Positions 25,973-34,882 of a stretch of DNA of 64,000 bases are shown piece by piece. The stretch spans positions 1 to 64,000 of the forward strand of contig SAQG01000021.1 in assembly GCA_004020315.1 (NCBI GenBank), written 5' to 3'. The DNA comes from Mesorhizobium sp. (GTDB taxonomy: Bacteria > Pseudomonadota > Alphaproteobacteria > Rhizobiales > Rhizobiaceae). Each line of letters begins with the position of its first letter. Position 1 is the stretch's first letter. The notes beneath the pieces are model-generated. The model saw only the letters and a list, made by a program, of their open reading frames with translations. It was not told where the DNA came from and made no database searches. Both the position numbers and the translations under genes were made by a program.

Positions 25973-28402
25973 ATGGGTGGGAAACTTCCACGACCCGGCA
26001 GGCTAACAGTCTGGTTTGAAGAAATCGGACGCGGTGACGTCGGCCGTGTCGGTGGCAAGAATGCTTCGCTCGGCGAGATGGTCCAGGCTCTGGCGCCAAG
26101 AGGCATTCGCGTTCCACCTGGTTTTGCGACGACGGCTGAGGCCTACTGGGACTTCATGCAGGCGAACCAGCTGAAGGAGCGCATCCAGGACTTACTTGGC
26201 GATTTGGTTGCAGGCAAGGCTGCTCTTGCCGAGACGGGCCAGGCGATTCGGGAATTGTTTCTGCATGGTGATTGGCCCGAGGAAACCGCGGCCGCGATCA
26301 CGACCGCTTATCGCGAGCTTTGTCAGCGCACCGGCAAGGCAGAGGTCGACGTTGCCGTGCGTTCGAGCGCGACCGCCGAGGACTTGCCCGACGCGAGCTT
26401 CGCCGGCCAGCAGGAGACCTTCTTGAACATTCGTGGCGACAAGGCGCTGTTAGTGGCATGCCGCCGCTGCTACGCCTCGCTCTTTACCGATCGAGCCATT
26501 AGCTATCGCCAGGCAAAAGGCTTCGACCACATGAGCGTCGCCCTTTCAATCGGCGTTCAGCAGATGGTCCGTTCGGATCTTGGCGGATCGGGTGTCATGT
26601 TCTCGATCGACACGGAAACCGGCTTCAAGGATGTCGTCGTGATCGACGCCGCTTGGGGACTGGGCGAAAACGTTGTGCAGGGCGCGGTCGATCCCGACGA
26701 ATATCAGGTTTTCAAGCCGCTGCTCTCCGATCCCGCTCTCGCACCTATCATCGGTAAGAAGTGCGGCGACAAGGCGCAAAAGATGATCTACGCCGACGGC
26801 GATAAGCCAACCCGCAACGTGCCAACGTCAAAGATCGAGAGCGCAGCTTTCGTGCTTGAGGATCGGGAAATCCTGACGCTGGCCAGGTGGGCCACTGCGA
26901 TCGAGTCCCACTACGGCTGCCCGATGGATATGGAGTGGGCAAAGGACGGCGAGACGGGCGAGACCTTCATCGTCCAGGCGCGGCCGGAGACGGTTCAGTC
27001 ACGTCGTGAAGCGGCAGCATTCAGGTCCTACACAATTACGCGAAAGGGCAGAAAGCTCACCACGGGCCTTGCTATCGGCGATGCAGTCGTCGCAGGCCCC
27101 GTCTGCCTGATCGAAAGTGCCCGTGACATCGCCGACTTCGTCGACGGCGCAATCCTCGTCACTGGGACCACCGACCCGGACTGGGTGCCGATCATGAGGC
27201 GGGCAGCTGCGATCGTCACCGATCACGGAGGGCGCACCTCGCATGCCGCCATTGTCAGTCGCGAGCTCGGCCTGCCAGCAATCGTCGGCACCGGCAACGC
27301 GACCGAAGTGCTGCATGACGAGCAGGTGGTGACGGTGTCCTGCGCGGAAGGCGACCAGGGATTTGTCTATGAAGGAACCGCCGACGTCGAAACGGAAATG
27401 GTCGACATGACCAACCTTCCGGAAACGCACACAAAGATTATGCTCAACCTGGCAAATCCCGCCGCCGCGCTGCAGTGGTGGCGTCTTCCTGCCGACGGCG
27501 TCGGTCTCGCCCGCATGGAGTTCGTAGTGGGTAACCACATCCGCGTCCATCCGATGGCGCTGGTGCACTACGACCAGCTCAAGGATGAGGCAGCGAAGCG
27601 TGAGATCACGGAATTGACGGTCGGCTATGCAGACAAGACGGAGTATTTTGTCGACCGGCTGGCACGCGGAGTGGCGCGCATTGCGGCGGCGCTTTACCCG
27701 AAGCCCGTCATTGTGCGCATGAGCGATTTCAAGACTAATGAATATGCTGGGCTGATCGGCGGCGCCCAGTTCGAGCCTGAAGAGGAAAACCCAATGGTCG
27801 GGTTCCGAGGCGCATCCCGCTACTACTCCCCGCTTTACCGAGAGGGCTTCGCCCTTGAGTGCCGAGCCATCCGCCGGCTGCGGAACGAAATGGGATTTCG
27901 GAACGTCATCGTGATGATCCCGTTTTGCCGGTCGACGCATGAGGCCGACCGGGTGCTCGAAGTCATGGCCGAGAACCAGTTGAGGCGCGGCGAAGACGGA
28001 TTGGAGGTCTTCGTCATGTGCGAAATCCCGTCAAACGTCATTCTTGCGGCGGAATTCGCAAAACGCTTCGACGGCTTCTCGATCGGCTCGAACGATCTTA
28101 CGCAGCTTACTCTCGGCGTCGACCGGGATTCCGCCGAGCTCGCGGGCCTCTTTGACGAACAGGACGCTGCGGTCAAATGGATGATCTCAAACGTCATCAA
28201 TGCAGCCCGCAAGTCTGGTGCAAAGATTGGCCTCTGTGGGCAAGCGCCGAGCGATCATCCCGAATTCGCGACATTCCTCGTCGAGTGCGGTATCGACTCG
28301 ATCTCGGTCAGTCCCGACAGCTTCATCGCGGTGAAGCGCAAGGTCGCCATGGCGGAAGCGGCAGGAAAAAAACGGTGGGAGAAGAACCATGAAAGCCAGT
28401 GA
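25973..28402 (+). CDS. ppsA: Phosphoenolpyruvate synthase
   Basis: An 809-residue enzyme that interconverts pyruvate + ATP and PEP + AMP + Pi. The N-terminal ATP-binding domain contains RVGGKNASLGEM and VAVRSSATAEDLPDASFAGQ; the swivelling domain carries the phosphohistidine in GGRTSHAAIVSRELG (H424); the C-terminal PEP-binding barrel includes GFRGASRYY and IGSNDLTQLTLGVDRD. Length fits PpsA rather than pyruvate phosphate dikinase (~880). An AAAGGAG site and an FNR box fix the start. The stop overlaps the CBS-BON gene by 14 bases. Under low oxygen it may run in either direction; the sequence does not tell. Confidence 0.95.
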   Translation: MGGKLPRPGRLTVWFEEIGRGDVGRVGGKNASLGEMVQALAPRGIRVPPGFATTAEAYWDFMQANQLKERIQDLLGDLVAGKAALAETGQAIRELFLHGDWPEETAAAITTAYRELCQRTGKAEVDVAVRSSATAEDLPDASFAGQQETFLNIRGDKALLVACRRCYASLFTDRAISYRQAKGFDHMSVALSIGVQQMVRSDLGGSGVMFSIDTETGFKDVVVIDAAWGLGENVVQGAVDPDEYQVFKPLLSDPALAPIIGKKCGDKAQKMIYADGDKPTRNVPTSKIESAAFVLEDREILTLARWATAIESHYGCPMDMEWAKDGETGETFIVQARPETVQSRREAAAFRSYTITRKGRKLTTGLAIGDAVVAGPVCLIESARDIADFVDGAILVTGTTDPDWVPIMRRAAAIVTDHGGRTSHAAIVSRELGLPAIVGTGNATEVLHDEQVVTVSCAEGDQGFVYEGTADVETEMVDMTNLPETHTKIMLNLANPAAALQWWRLPADGVGLARMEFVVGNHIRVHPMALVHYDQLKDEAAKREITELTVGYADKTEYFVDRLARGVARIAAALYPKPVIVRMSDFKTNEYAGLIGGAQFEPEEENPMVGFRGASRYYSPLYREGFALECRAIRRLRNEMGFRNVIVMIPFCRSTHEADRVLEVMAENQLRRGEDGLEVFVMCEIPSNVILAAEFAKRFDGFSIGSNDLTQLTLGVDRDSAELAGLFDEQDAAVKWMISNVINAARKSGAKIGLCGQAPSDHPEFATFLVECGIDSISVSPDSFIAVKRKVAMAEAAGKKRWEKNHESQ

Positions 28403-29081
28403 CATCATGACCATGGGGGCGACGACGGTACGCCCCGATACCACCATCGAGCATGCGGCGCGTGTCATGCTCGAGCACCGCATCAGCGGCCTGCCGGTCG
28501 TTAACGCACAAGGCAAGCTGCTCGGCATCGTTACCGAGCGCGACCTGTTGCGCCGCGAGGAGATCGGAACCGAGCGTCACCGCCCACGATGGCTCGAAAT
28601 CTGGCTGAGTACGGGACAGCTGGCACAGGAATATGCACACGAGCACGGGCGGAAGGTCGAACACGTCATGAGCCGAGAGGTCGCGAGCGTTGGACCGGAT
28701 ACGCCCGTCAGCGAGATCGTCGACCTGATGGAAGAGCGCGGCATCAAGCGGTTGCCTGTCGTCAGCGACGGCAAAGTGATCGGCATCGTGAGCCGCCCCA
28801 ACCTGTTATTGGCGCTGTCGCGACACACAGGTGAAATCCCTTCATCGGTCGTCAGCGACCTGGCAATCCGCAAGAGCATTATGGACGAAATCGAAAGCAA
28901 GGCTTGGACGCCTGGCGCAACGATCGACATCGTCGTTCGTGACGGTATCGTCAATCTGAACGGAACGGTCACGGATGAAAACGTGCGTGAAGCAGTGCGT
29001 GTCGCGGCGGAAAATACGCCGGGCACCGTTCGCGTAGTGGACAATCTCCGCGTCGTCACCTTGTCTGCAGGCTACACATGA
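28389..29081 (+). CDS. CBS-pair and BON domain protein
   Basis: A 230-residue cytosolic protein: two CBS domains (about 1-60 and 90-145; ISGLPVVNAQGKLLGIVTERDLL and IKRLPVVSDGKVIGIVSRPNLL cores, each here shortened) and a C-terminal BON domain (~155-225). CBS pairs sense adenine nucleotides. It overlaps ppsA by 14 bases, so it may report energy charge for that operon. A paralogue of the same architecture is at 40494-41144. Confidence 0.92.
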   Translation: MKASDIMTMGATTVRPDTTIEHAARVMLEHRISGLPVVNAQGKLLGIVTERDLLRREEIGTERHRPRWLEIWLSTGQLAQEYAHEHGRKVEHVMSREVASVGPDTPVSEIVDLMEERGIKRLPVVSDGKVIGIVSRPNLLLALSRHTGEIPSSVVSDLAIRKSIMDEIESKAWTPGATIDIVVRDGIVNLNGTVTDENVREAVRVAAENTPGTVRVVDNLRVVTLSAGYT

Positions 29082-29149
29082 GCGTCCCTTGGGAGCGTCG
29101 CCACGCGAGCCATCGCAGGTACTCGTAAGTACGTTGATCCGCACAGATT

Positions 29150-29365
29150 TCTGGCCCTGGAACAGTGAGTCGCGCTTTCAGGTGGATGCTATCGTCGACC
29201 AGTAGGTCGACAAAGCCGCCGTAGACTGCGGCGCCGGCGATCAAGATCTGTTCGAGCTCGATGCTTTTTGCGTCGACTTGTCCGGATGCATTCGCCGTCA
29301 CTTAGGCATTTTCGAACCGCGCACTGTCGCGCGCTCCAATCACTGCCAACAGAATGCCGGCGAAT
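29150..29365 (-). pseudogene. Remnant of a YGGF-type exported-protein gene
   Basis: Minus-strand translation gives VTANASGQ...IELEQILIAGAAVYGGFVDL, clearly related to the gene at 38176-38936 (VTATVSGLG...LELEPMAIAGTVTYGGFVTL). Immediately upstream, ARFENA is followed by a TAA stop where the relative has a lysine codon. No start or complete frame survives. Confidence 0.6.
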
Positions 29366-29796
29366 CCGGCGGCGGAGGCGCGCGCCTGGCGTAGCAGGTT
29401 GGGATGCGGGTATCGCACTCGTCGGCAGCGGGCCGAGCTGCAGCATCTCGACACTTCAATTTGACGAGCCGGCGGGGTTGGCCCGATTAATCCAACTTCG
29501 GAAAAACGGATCTCATCGACGTGGTCGACCGCAGCGACCCGCCAGTGCCTCCCCGAGACGTTGCGTTTCGGCAGTTGCGACGGATCACGCGACGTTCGAT
29601 CGAACCTTTTCATCCTCCGCTATAGATTTTTGATCTCGCTCAATGAATGTCAGTAATTCATCGTTAATATTTAATTAAAGTTCGCGTCAGAAATGAGTTA
29701 TGACTGATTTTGTAAACAGACCAAGGAAGTCTAGTCTGTACACATTCTAGCGAGATGCTAGTTGTAAATGCCAACTTAACGATAAAGGTCGAGGAG
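29366..29796. other. AT-rich intergenic stretch
   Basis: No gene is supported. From about 29620 the base composition becomes visibly AT-rich, unlike the neighbourhood, and one FNR/FixK-like site (29630-29643) is present. Confidence 0.55.
29630..29643. promoter_or_regulatory. FNR/FixK-like box in AT-rich region
   Basis: TTGATCTCGCTCAA, the CTCAA variant. Toward plus it would start transcription near 29678, 119 nt before the small lipoprotein gene; assignment is weak. Confidence 0.5.
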
Positions 29797-30033
29797 ATGG
29801 TAAGATCTAGTATAGTACTTAGGTGTTTCAGTGTAATAATGACTGCATCCGCAGCCCTCGCGATGACTGGCTGCTCGCAAACCAGCAAACTAATCGGCGT
29901 TTCTGGTCATCCATATATGACGGAGCCTAACTGCCACCGGACTGAGCCGTTCGGCGAATTTGATGAGACTTGCGATGAACCACGCCTTGGATTCAAGAAT
30001 TTTTCGCCGCCTCCAATCGCCGGCGGTTTTTGA
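29797..30033 (+). CDS. Small putative lipoprotein
   Basis: A 78-residue protein with a hydrophobic signal ending in the lipobox LAMTGC (about residues 21-26), so likely anchored to a membrane after lipidation. The mature part has three further cysteines and no recognised domain. ATG 29797 is favoured by AAAGG at 29784-29788; an in-frame start at 29755 lacks such a site. The upstream region is AT-rich. Confidence 0.5.
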   Translation: MVRSSIVLRCFSVIMTASAALAMTGCSQTSKLIGVSGHPYMTEPNCHRTEPFGEFDETCDEPRLGFKNFSPPPIAGGF

Positions 30034-30497
30034 TCACGACGCCTGACGAACATGAAGAGCTGGTGTTCCATTCGGAGCGGCGGCCATAGCGTGAGATTAT
30101 GGCTGATAAGCCGTATCGCAGCTTCGCTTCAAAAAGGAACCCCGCCGATCGGCGAGGGAGTATCATGCCGATCCGGTGCGCGAGGAAGATTTGCTGCAAT
30201 GTTGGCCGATATGCTGCACAGCCGTCATCTGGCCGGAGATTTCGACTGACCTTGCGAAGGCTTCTCGGAAAGCCTTCGCAAGGTCACAGCCGCAGAAATA
30301 GCCAAGGACTTCACCTTCACCAAGCTGCCGGCACACGAGCTTCGGGACGTCATCCGGAAGCTCGAAATCAAGCGCGCCTCCGTGGATGGATGAGCAATCG
30401 GTCACGCTTGCCACCGTTCGCCGAGTGACACCGTTCATCATGCTTCTCCCTGCAGTCGCAGATGACGCGACCGAGAGCGAGCTCCATCTGTCGTGAT
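30034..30497. other. Non-coding or decayed stretch with hairpin
   Basis: No intact gene. A perfect 17-bp inverted repeat is at 30247-30286. Plus-strand codons from about 30254 to 30392 give a protein-like tail (RKVTAAEIAKDFTF, then ELRDVIRKLEIKRASVDG and stop) preceded by an in-frame stop, probably a remnant of an unidentified gene. Confidence 0.45.
30247..30286. repeat. Perfect 17-bp inverted repeat (hairpin)
   Basis: Left arm 30247-30263 (TGACCTTGCGAAGGCTT) pairs fully with the right arm 30270-30286 around a six-base loop CTCGGA. No T-run follows on either side, so it is not a typical intrinsic terminator. Confidence 0.75.
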
Positions 30498-30994
30498 TCA
30501 GCTTATCGCCGCGACCCCGACGACGTAGTTCTTTCCGTAGGCTTTGGCGCATTTCGGACATGTCGTGTAGAAGAAATACACGTTGCTTGGCTCGGACTTC
30601 CGATCGCGCGCAATCTGCCGCATCTCCTCGTGCCATACTCTGGCCTGACTGTACGGCCCCTCGAACACTTTCGTCACGAAGTTGCCGCTCAGCGCAGCCA
30701 TCTCCTCGCCGGGGACCTCTTTCGAAACCGAGAACAGATGCTCGAGATATCCTGACTGAGCACGATGAACTGATCAGTATCGGAAGCGCCGGCGTCTTCG
30801 ATGTGCTTGTTAACGCGCGCGAACACGCTGCCCATGTTCATCGGGACATGCATGACGCTGCGGGTTGCCGCTTTGACAAATCGCTTGTCCGTGAAGTGCA
30901 GTTCCTGACCGTCCCAGCCCTCGGGATTGAACTTGGGGCAGCAGCCGGTCGTGTTCACGCTGGCGTCGTATCGAGGCGTTTCATTCGTCTGCAT
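30498..30994 (-). pseudogene. CPxC-tail conserved protein, frameshifted
   Basis: The N-terminal part (MQTNETPRYDAS..., CCPKFNPEGWDG, HVPMNMGSVFARV, through about LSQDIS) and C-terminal part (EVPGEEMAALSG, KVFEGPYSQ, YFFYTTCPKCAKAYGKNYVV) together make one ~165-residue protein of a family I recognise only as conserved hypothetical, with a zinc-ribbon-like CPKC end. They lie in different frames; the break is near 30745-30755. The start at 30994 follows an FNR-like box (31051-31064) with a predicted 22-nt leader. A fragment of a second copy is at 47687-47856. Confidence 0.75.
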
Positions 30995-31050
30995 GGTTGT
31001 TCCCCAATTGGATCGACAGCCATCTGACAGGTAATGAACCCCGGCCATCA

Positions 31051-31064
31051 TTGATCCTCGTCAA
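31051..31064 (-). promoter_or_regulatory. FNR/FixK-like box for the 30994 gene
   Basis: TTGATCCTCGTCAA on plus, TTGACGAGGATCAA on minus. Toward minus it predicts transcription near 31016, 22 nt before ATG 30994. It is 20 bp from the groEL box. Confidence 0.7.
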
Positions 31065-31083
31065 GATGCCCGCAGGATCGTGA

Positions 31084-31097
31084 TTGATGCGTATCAA
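31084..31097 (+). promoter_or_regulatory. FNR/FixK box for solo groEL
   Basis: TTGATGCGTATCAA, perfect half-sites. It predicts transcription near 31132, 24 nt before the groEL start. Confidence 0.85.
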
Positions 31098-31155
31098 AGC
31101 CGGCTGAATGGACGCCTGCTAGCTGTAGCCGACGGCAACCTCTTCGGAGACGATC

Positions 31156-32778
31156 ATGGCTCACAAGCAAGTGTTGTTTCGTTCAGCGGCGCGCGAAAAG
31201 ATCCTACGGGGCGCGACCCAGCTTGCCGACGCCGTGCGCGTAACGCTCGGGCCGCGTTCGAAGTCGGTCCTGATCGAAAGGAAATGGGGCTCACCGATCG
31301 TCTGCAACGACGGGGTGACGATCGCCAAGGAATTCGACCTGAAGGATCCCGAGGAGAATCTCGGCGCGCGGATGCTCAGGCAGGCAGCCGAAAAGACCGG
31401 CGACATGGTCGGCGACGGCACCAGCACTTCAACCATTCTGGCCCACGCGATGTTCGCCGATGGCGTGCGCAATGTCGTCGCCGGCGCCAGTGCGATTGAC
31501 ATCAAGCGGGGCCTCGACCGCGCAGCCAAACGGGCGATCGAGACGCTGAAGCAGGTATCGCGACAGGTCTCGACCCGCCGCGAGAAGGAGCAGGTGGCGA
31601 CGATCTCCGCGCACAATGACCCGCTCATCGGAGAACTGGTCGGCGAGGCAATGGAAAAGGTCGGCGACGAAGGCGTCATCACGGTCGAAGAGTCCAAGAC
31701 CACGGAAACGGTTCTGGAGGTCGTCGAGGGTATGCAGTTCGATCGCGGATTCCTCTCTCCCTATTTCGTCACCGATGCCGAGAAGATGGAGGCGGTCCTG
31801 GAAGAAGCGGTTGTGCTTATCGTCGAAAAGAAGATCGCTTCGCTCAACGACCTCATCAAGCTGCTTGAAGCCGTGGCGAAGTCCGGTTCGCCATTGCTGG
31901 CGATCGCCGAGGAAGTCGAAGGAGAGGCACTGGCGACGCTCATCGTCAACCAGATCCGAGGCACGTTCAAGAATTGCGCCGTCAAGGCGCCCGGCTTTGG
32001 GGACCGTCGCAAGGCCATGCTGCAGGACATCGCTGTCCTGACGGGCGGACAGGTCATTTCCGAGGATCTCGGTCTCAAGCTCGAAAATGTCACGATGGCA
32101 CAGTTGGGACGTGCGAAGCGCGTCGTCGTGGACAAGGACAATACGACGATCATCGGCGGCGGCGGCGATGCCAAGGCGATTAAAAGTCGGGTGGAACAGA
32201 TACGGCGCGAGATCGACAACACGACCAGCGACTACGATCGTGAAAAGCTGCAGGAGCGGCTGGCCAAGCTTGCAGGTGGCGTCGCGGTCATAAAAGTTGG
32301 TGCTCCGACCGAGGCCGAGATGAAGTCGAAGAAGGAAGCGCTCGACGATGCCATCAGCGCCACCAAAGCCGCGGTCGCGGAAGGCATCGTGCCGGGTGGG
32401 GGCCTTGCCCTGCTGCGCTGCATCGCGACGGTGGCTGACGAGGAGCAGCATTGCGAAGGCGACGAACGGACGGGTGTTCAGATCCTTAAGCGCGCACTCG
32501 AAGCGCCGGTTCGCCAGATCGCCGAGAATTCGGCTGTCGACGGCGGCGTTGTCACTGCCAAGATGATTGAAGGCGCAGGCAATTTCGGCTTCGATGCCGG
32601 ACGCAAGGAATATGTCGATCTGGTCGAGGCCGGCATCATCGACCCGACCAAGGTGGTGCGCATCGGGCTTGAGAACGCCGTCTCGGTCGCGAGCGTTCTG
32701 CTCTTGACCGAAGCGACCATGACAGAAATTCCAGAACCGACGAAGGAACGCGCTCTGGAACCGGAAATGTCGATGTAG
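31156..32778 (+). CDS. groEL: Chaperonin GroEL, solo paralogue
   Basis: A 540-residue 60-kDa chaperonin. ATP-site elements NDGVTIAKE and VGDGTSTSTIL, the apical region and the late VPGGGLALL are conserved. Two oddities: no groES precedes or follows it, and the usual flexible Gly-Gly-Met tail is replaced by an acidic end (EPTKERALEPEMSM). The start codon context deviates little from other GroELs (MAHKQVLF). It is headed by a perfect FNR box instead of a visible CIRCE element. Rhizobia carry several groEL copies; this one is probably the low-oxygen copy and must borrow a GroES from elsewhere. Confidence 0.95.
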   Translation: MAHKQVLFRSAAREKILRGATQLADAVRVTLGPRSKSVLIERKWGSPIVCNDGVTIAKEFDLKDPEENLGARMLRQAAEKTGDMVGDGTSTSTILAHAMFADGVRNVVAGASAIDIKRGLDRAAKRAIETLKQVSRQVSTRREKEQVATISAHNDPLIGELVGEAMEKVGDEGVITVEESKTTETVLEVVEGMQFDRGFLSPYFVTDAEKMEAVLEEAVVLIVEKKIASLNDLIKLLEAVAKSGSPLLAIAEEVEGEALATLIVNQIRGTFKNCAVKAPGFGDRRKAMLQDIAVLTGGQVISEDLGLKLENVTMAQLGRAKRVVVDKDNTTIIGGGGDAKAIKSRVEQIRREIDNTTSDYDREKLQERLAKLAGGVAVIKVGAPTEAEMKSKKEALDDAISATKAAVAEGIVPGGGLALLRCIATVADEEQHCEGDERTGVQILKRALEAPVRQIAENSAVDGGVVTAKMIEGAGNFGFDAGRKEYVDLVEAGIIDPTKVVRIGLENAVSVASVLLLTEATMTEIPEPTKERALEPEMSM

Positions 32779-32800
32779 GCGAAGCGAGGCGCCCCTTCTT

Positions 32801-33127
32801 ATGATGGATATAGCCACTACGATGATGATTTCGCCGCAGCAGTGCCGCGCTGCGCGCATTCTCACCCATGTCGACCGCCCTCTGTTGGCTGCGACGTCCG
32901 GGGTTTCGCCAGAAGCTATTCTGTCTTTCGAAAGGACCGGCCGGAATTTGTCCAACGCCGATATGCTCGCCGTGCGACGCGCTTTGGAAGAACTTGGCGC
33001 GGAATTTATTCCCGAAGATGCTGTGGGAGGTGCTGGCGTTCGGCTCCGCTTCGATGCGGACCAATCACGGCGGATTTCGGATTGGGAGGCCGAAGGCGGC
33101 GCGGCCGGCGATGACGATGTGACCTGA
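32801..33127 (+). CDS. XRE-family helix-turn-helix regulator
   Basis: A 108-residue protein whose residues ~10-75 form a Cro/CI-type HTH (QQCRAARI, LAATSGVSPEAILSFERTG shortened), followed by GVRLRF typical of small rhizobial XRE regulators that end in GAGVRL. The C-terminus is acidic. It starts 22 nt after groEL and may be co-transcribed. Start ATG 32801; in-frame ATG 32825 is possible. Targets unknown. Confidence 0.8.
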   Translation: MMDIATTMMISPQQCRAARILTHVDRPLLAATSGVSPEAILSFERTGRNLSNADMLAVRRALEELGAEFIPEDAVGGAGVRLRFDADQSRRISDWEAEGGAAGDDDVT

Positions 33128-33150
33128 CGGACTGCCGATGTGTGCGGGCT

Positions 33151-33164
33151 TTGATACGCATCAA
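33151..33164 (+). promoter_or_regulatory. FNR/FixK box for the second universal stress gene
   Basis: TTGATACGCATCAA, identical to the box at 1088-1101. It predicts transcription near 33199, 22 nt before ATG 33221. Confidence 0.85.
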
Positions 33165-33220
33165 GGCGAAAGACCGGGCTTCATGGTGATCCTGCAACAA
33201 GGTCTTAGAGGAGCACGAAA

Positions 33221-34042
33221 ATGATCTTCAATACCATTATGGTTCAACTTGATGTCGATTCTCCGGCCGCTCCGCGAACGATCTACGCTCAGGAATTGGC
33301 GCGGCGGTTCGAAGCCACACTGATCGGTTTTGCCGCAGCCGACGCGTATGTATTTATTCCCAGCGACGACGGCGGCATTGCGGCCGCCGAAATGATGCGT
33401 CAGCGCAGGCAGGAAATCGAGGAACGGCTGAAAGTGTTGAGAGAGGAGTTCCGCAGCGTTGCCGGGGATGATGCGTCCTGGCGCGAAGAGATCGGTGATC
33501 CGACACGCCTTCTCGCTGTGCATGCGCGCGCTGCAGACCTCATCGTGACCGGAGCGCCGGCCCCAGGCGCCGCCGACGACCATCACCGAGTGGTGGATAT
33601 CGGAACGTTGATCCTGTCCGCCGGGCGCCCTGTGCTGCTCGCGGAGGACAATCTGACACCGCCAGCCGCCCGGAAGATCGTCATCGCTTGGAAAGACACG
33701 CGCGAGGCCCGCCGCGCAGTCGCAGACGCCATGCCCTTCTTGACCGACGCACAGGAAGTGCTGGTGGCGACGATCGAAGAACAGGATCAAAGGAGCGCAC
33801 GCGAAAGCACTGGCGACGTTGTGCGCTTCCTGATGAGGCATGGTGTCAAGGCACGATCCGACGTTCTTGGAATTGGCTCTGGTGATGGCGGCCAGATCGT
33901 CATGGATATCTCACGTAAAATGGGAGCCGACCTTGTGGTCGCAGGCGGCTACGGTCACAGCCGCATCCGGGAATGGGCGTTTGGCGGCATGACCCGTTCA
34001 TTGCTGAAGCAAGGGTCGATCAACCGATTGCTTTCGAACTGA
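33221..34042 (+). CDS. Tandem universal stress protein (UspA family)
   Basis: A 273-residue cytosolic protein with two Usp-like halves. The C-terminal half ends in GGYGHSRIREWAFGGMTRSLL, split here into GGYGHSRIREW and AFGGMTRS, the nucleotide-binding G-x2-G-x9-G-S/T pattern (~241-258). The N-terminal half is degenerate. AGAGGAG-like site upstream of ATG 33221 and a perfect FNR box support the start and low-oxygen expression. It is a diverged paralogue of the gene at 140-976. Confidence 0.93.
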   Translation: MIFNTIMVQLDVDSPAAPRTIYAQELARRFEATLIGFAAADAYVFIPSDDGGIAAAEMMRQRRQEIEERLKVLREEFRSVAGDDASWREEIGDPTRLLAVHARAADLIVTGAPAPGAADDHHRVVDIGTLILSAGRPVLLAEDNLTPPAARKIVIAWKDTREARRAVADAMPFLTDAQEVLVATIEEQDQRSARESTGDVVRFLMRHGVKARSDVLGIGSGDGGQIVMDISRKMGADLVVAGGYGHSRIREWAFGGMTRSLLKQGSINRLLSN

Positions 34043-34380
34043 CCGCGGTTTCGTGGCGAACCCTCGGCCTTCGCCGTATCCCAATTCTTGCTGGGGCCAT
34101 CGCAAGTGCGCGACACCTGCCGTTCAGCTACTTGCTCGGTCAGTTCGCAGATTGGGAGCGATCATCCCGCTGCGGGCGCTACTGCTTCGTCGTGGTTGCC
34201 CATGATGCAGTGCAGAGCGCACCTTTGACCTGTCAGATCGGCAGTCAATCGACCGCATAGACGGGGTCAGGCCCATAGCCAACCAGATCGCCGATATCCA
34301 AAAAAGCGCGTTGTCATGACTCGGAGACTGCCGCGATCGAATGATTGACGGCAACCGCCGTCGCGGCGCCGCCAGATAAA
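34043..34380. other. Intergenic stretch without recognisable gene
   Basis: Open frames here show no protein-like features. Nothing beyond the box at its right edge (34381) is seen. Confidence 0.5.
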
Positions 34381-34394
34381 TTGATCCGGCTCAA
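34381..34394 (+). promoter_or_regulatory. FNR/FixK-like box for the DUF2267 gene
   Basis: TTGATCCGGCTCAA followed by TGC. The same 17 bases occur at 49722 and 59721. It predicts transcription near 34429, 22 nt before ATG 34451. Confidence 0.72.
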
Positions 34395-34450
34395 TGCGAA
34401 GATCTCCCCGTTCGCCAGAATGGCGAGATAGATTTGAAGGAGCGATCGGC

Positions 34451-34879
34451 ATGACCCACACTTCCGTTACGGGCTTCACCCACGCTGCCGAGCAGGCGCA
34501 GCAATGGGTGAACGAACTCGCCCAGGATTTGGACTGGAGCGAACAGAACGCATACCGGTTCCTGAAATCCGTTCTGCACACATTGCGGGACTGGTTGTCG
34601 CCGGAGGAAATGGCCGACCTTTCGGCTCAGCTGCCAACGCTCATCAGAGGTATATATTTCGAAGGCTGGAAGCCGTCGGACGAACCCATGTGGGAACGAA
34701 AAAAGATCGATTTCCTCATTTGCGTCAGAAACAGCTACGGGTACGAGCTTGACGTCGATATCGTCAAGGCGATCAAAGCGGTCTTCAAACTCCTTGACCG
34801 CCACATATCGCACGGCGAAATCGTCCAGGTCCGAAACTCGATGAAGAAGTCGCTCCGTCATCTTTGGCCTGCGGGTTGA
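34451..34879 (+). CDS. DUF2267 protein, copy 1
   Basis: A 142-residue helical soluble protein matching DUF2267: WVNELAQDLDWSE, RFLKSVLHTLRDWL, MADLSAQLPTLIRG. Function unknown; members often neighbour phosphoribosyltransferase and stress genes. ATG 34451 follows GAAGGAG. Nearly identical to the protein at 59790-60218, including promoter sequence, so one arose by duplication. Its downstream partner gene here is decayed. Confidence 0.9.
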   Translation: MTHTSVTGFTHAAEQAQQWVNELAQDLDWSEQNAYRFLKSVLHTLRDWLSPEEMADLSAQLPTLIRGIYFEGWKPSDEPMWERKKIDFLICVRNSYGYELDVDIVKAIKAVFKLLDRHISHGEIVQVRNSMKKSLRHLWPAG

Positions 34880-34882
34880 CCG

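Noticed and set aside
30163..30636. 157-codon open frame on minus strand
   Set aside because: Crosses the hairpin and overlaps the better-supported CPxC-tail gene in another frame.
31429..32955. 508-codon open frame on minus strand
   Set aside because: Antisense to groEL, no domain, and no ribosome site.
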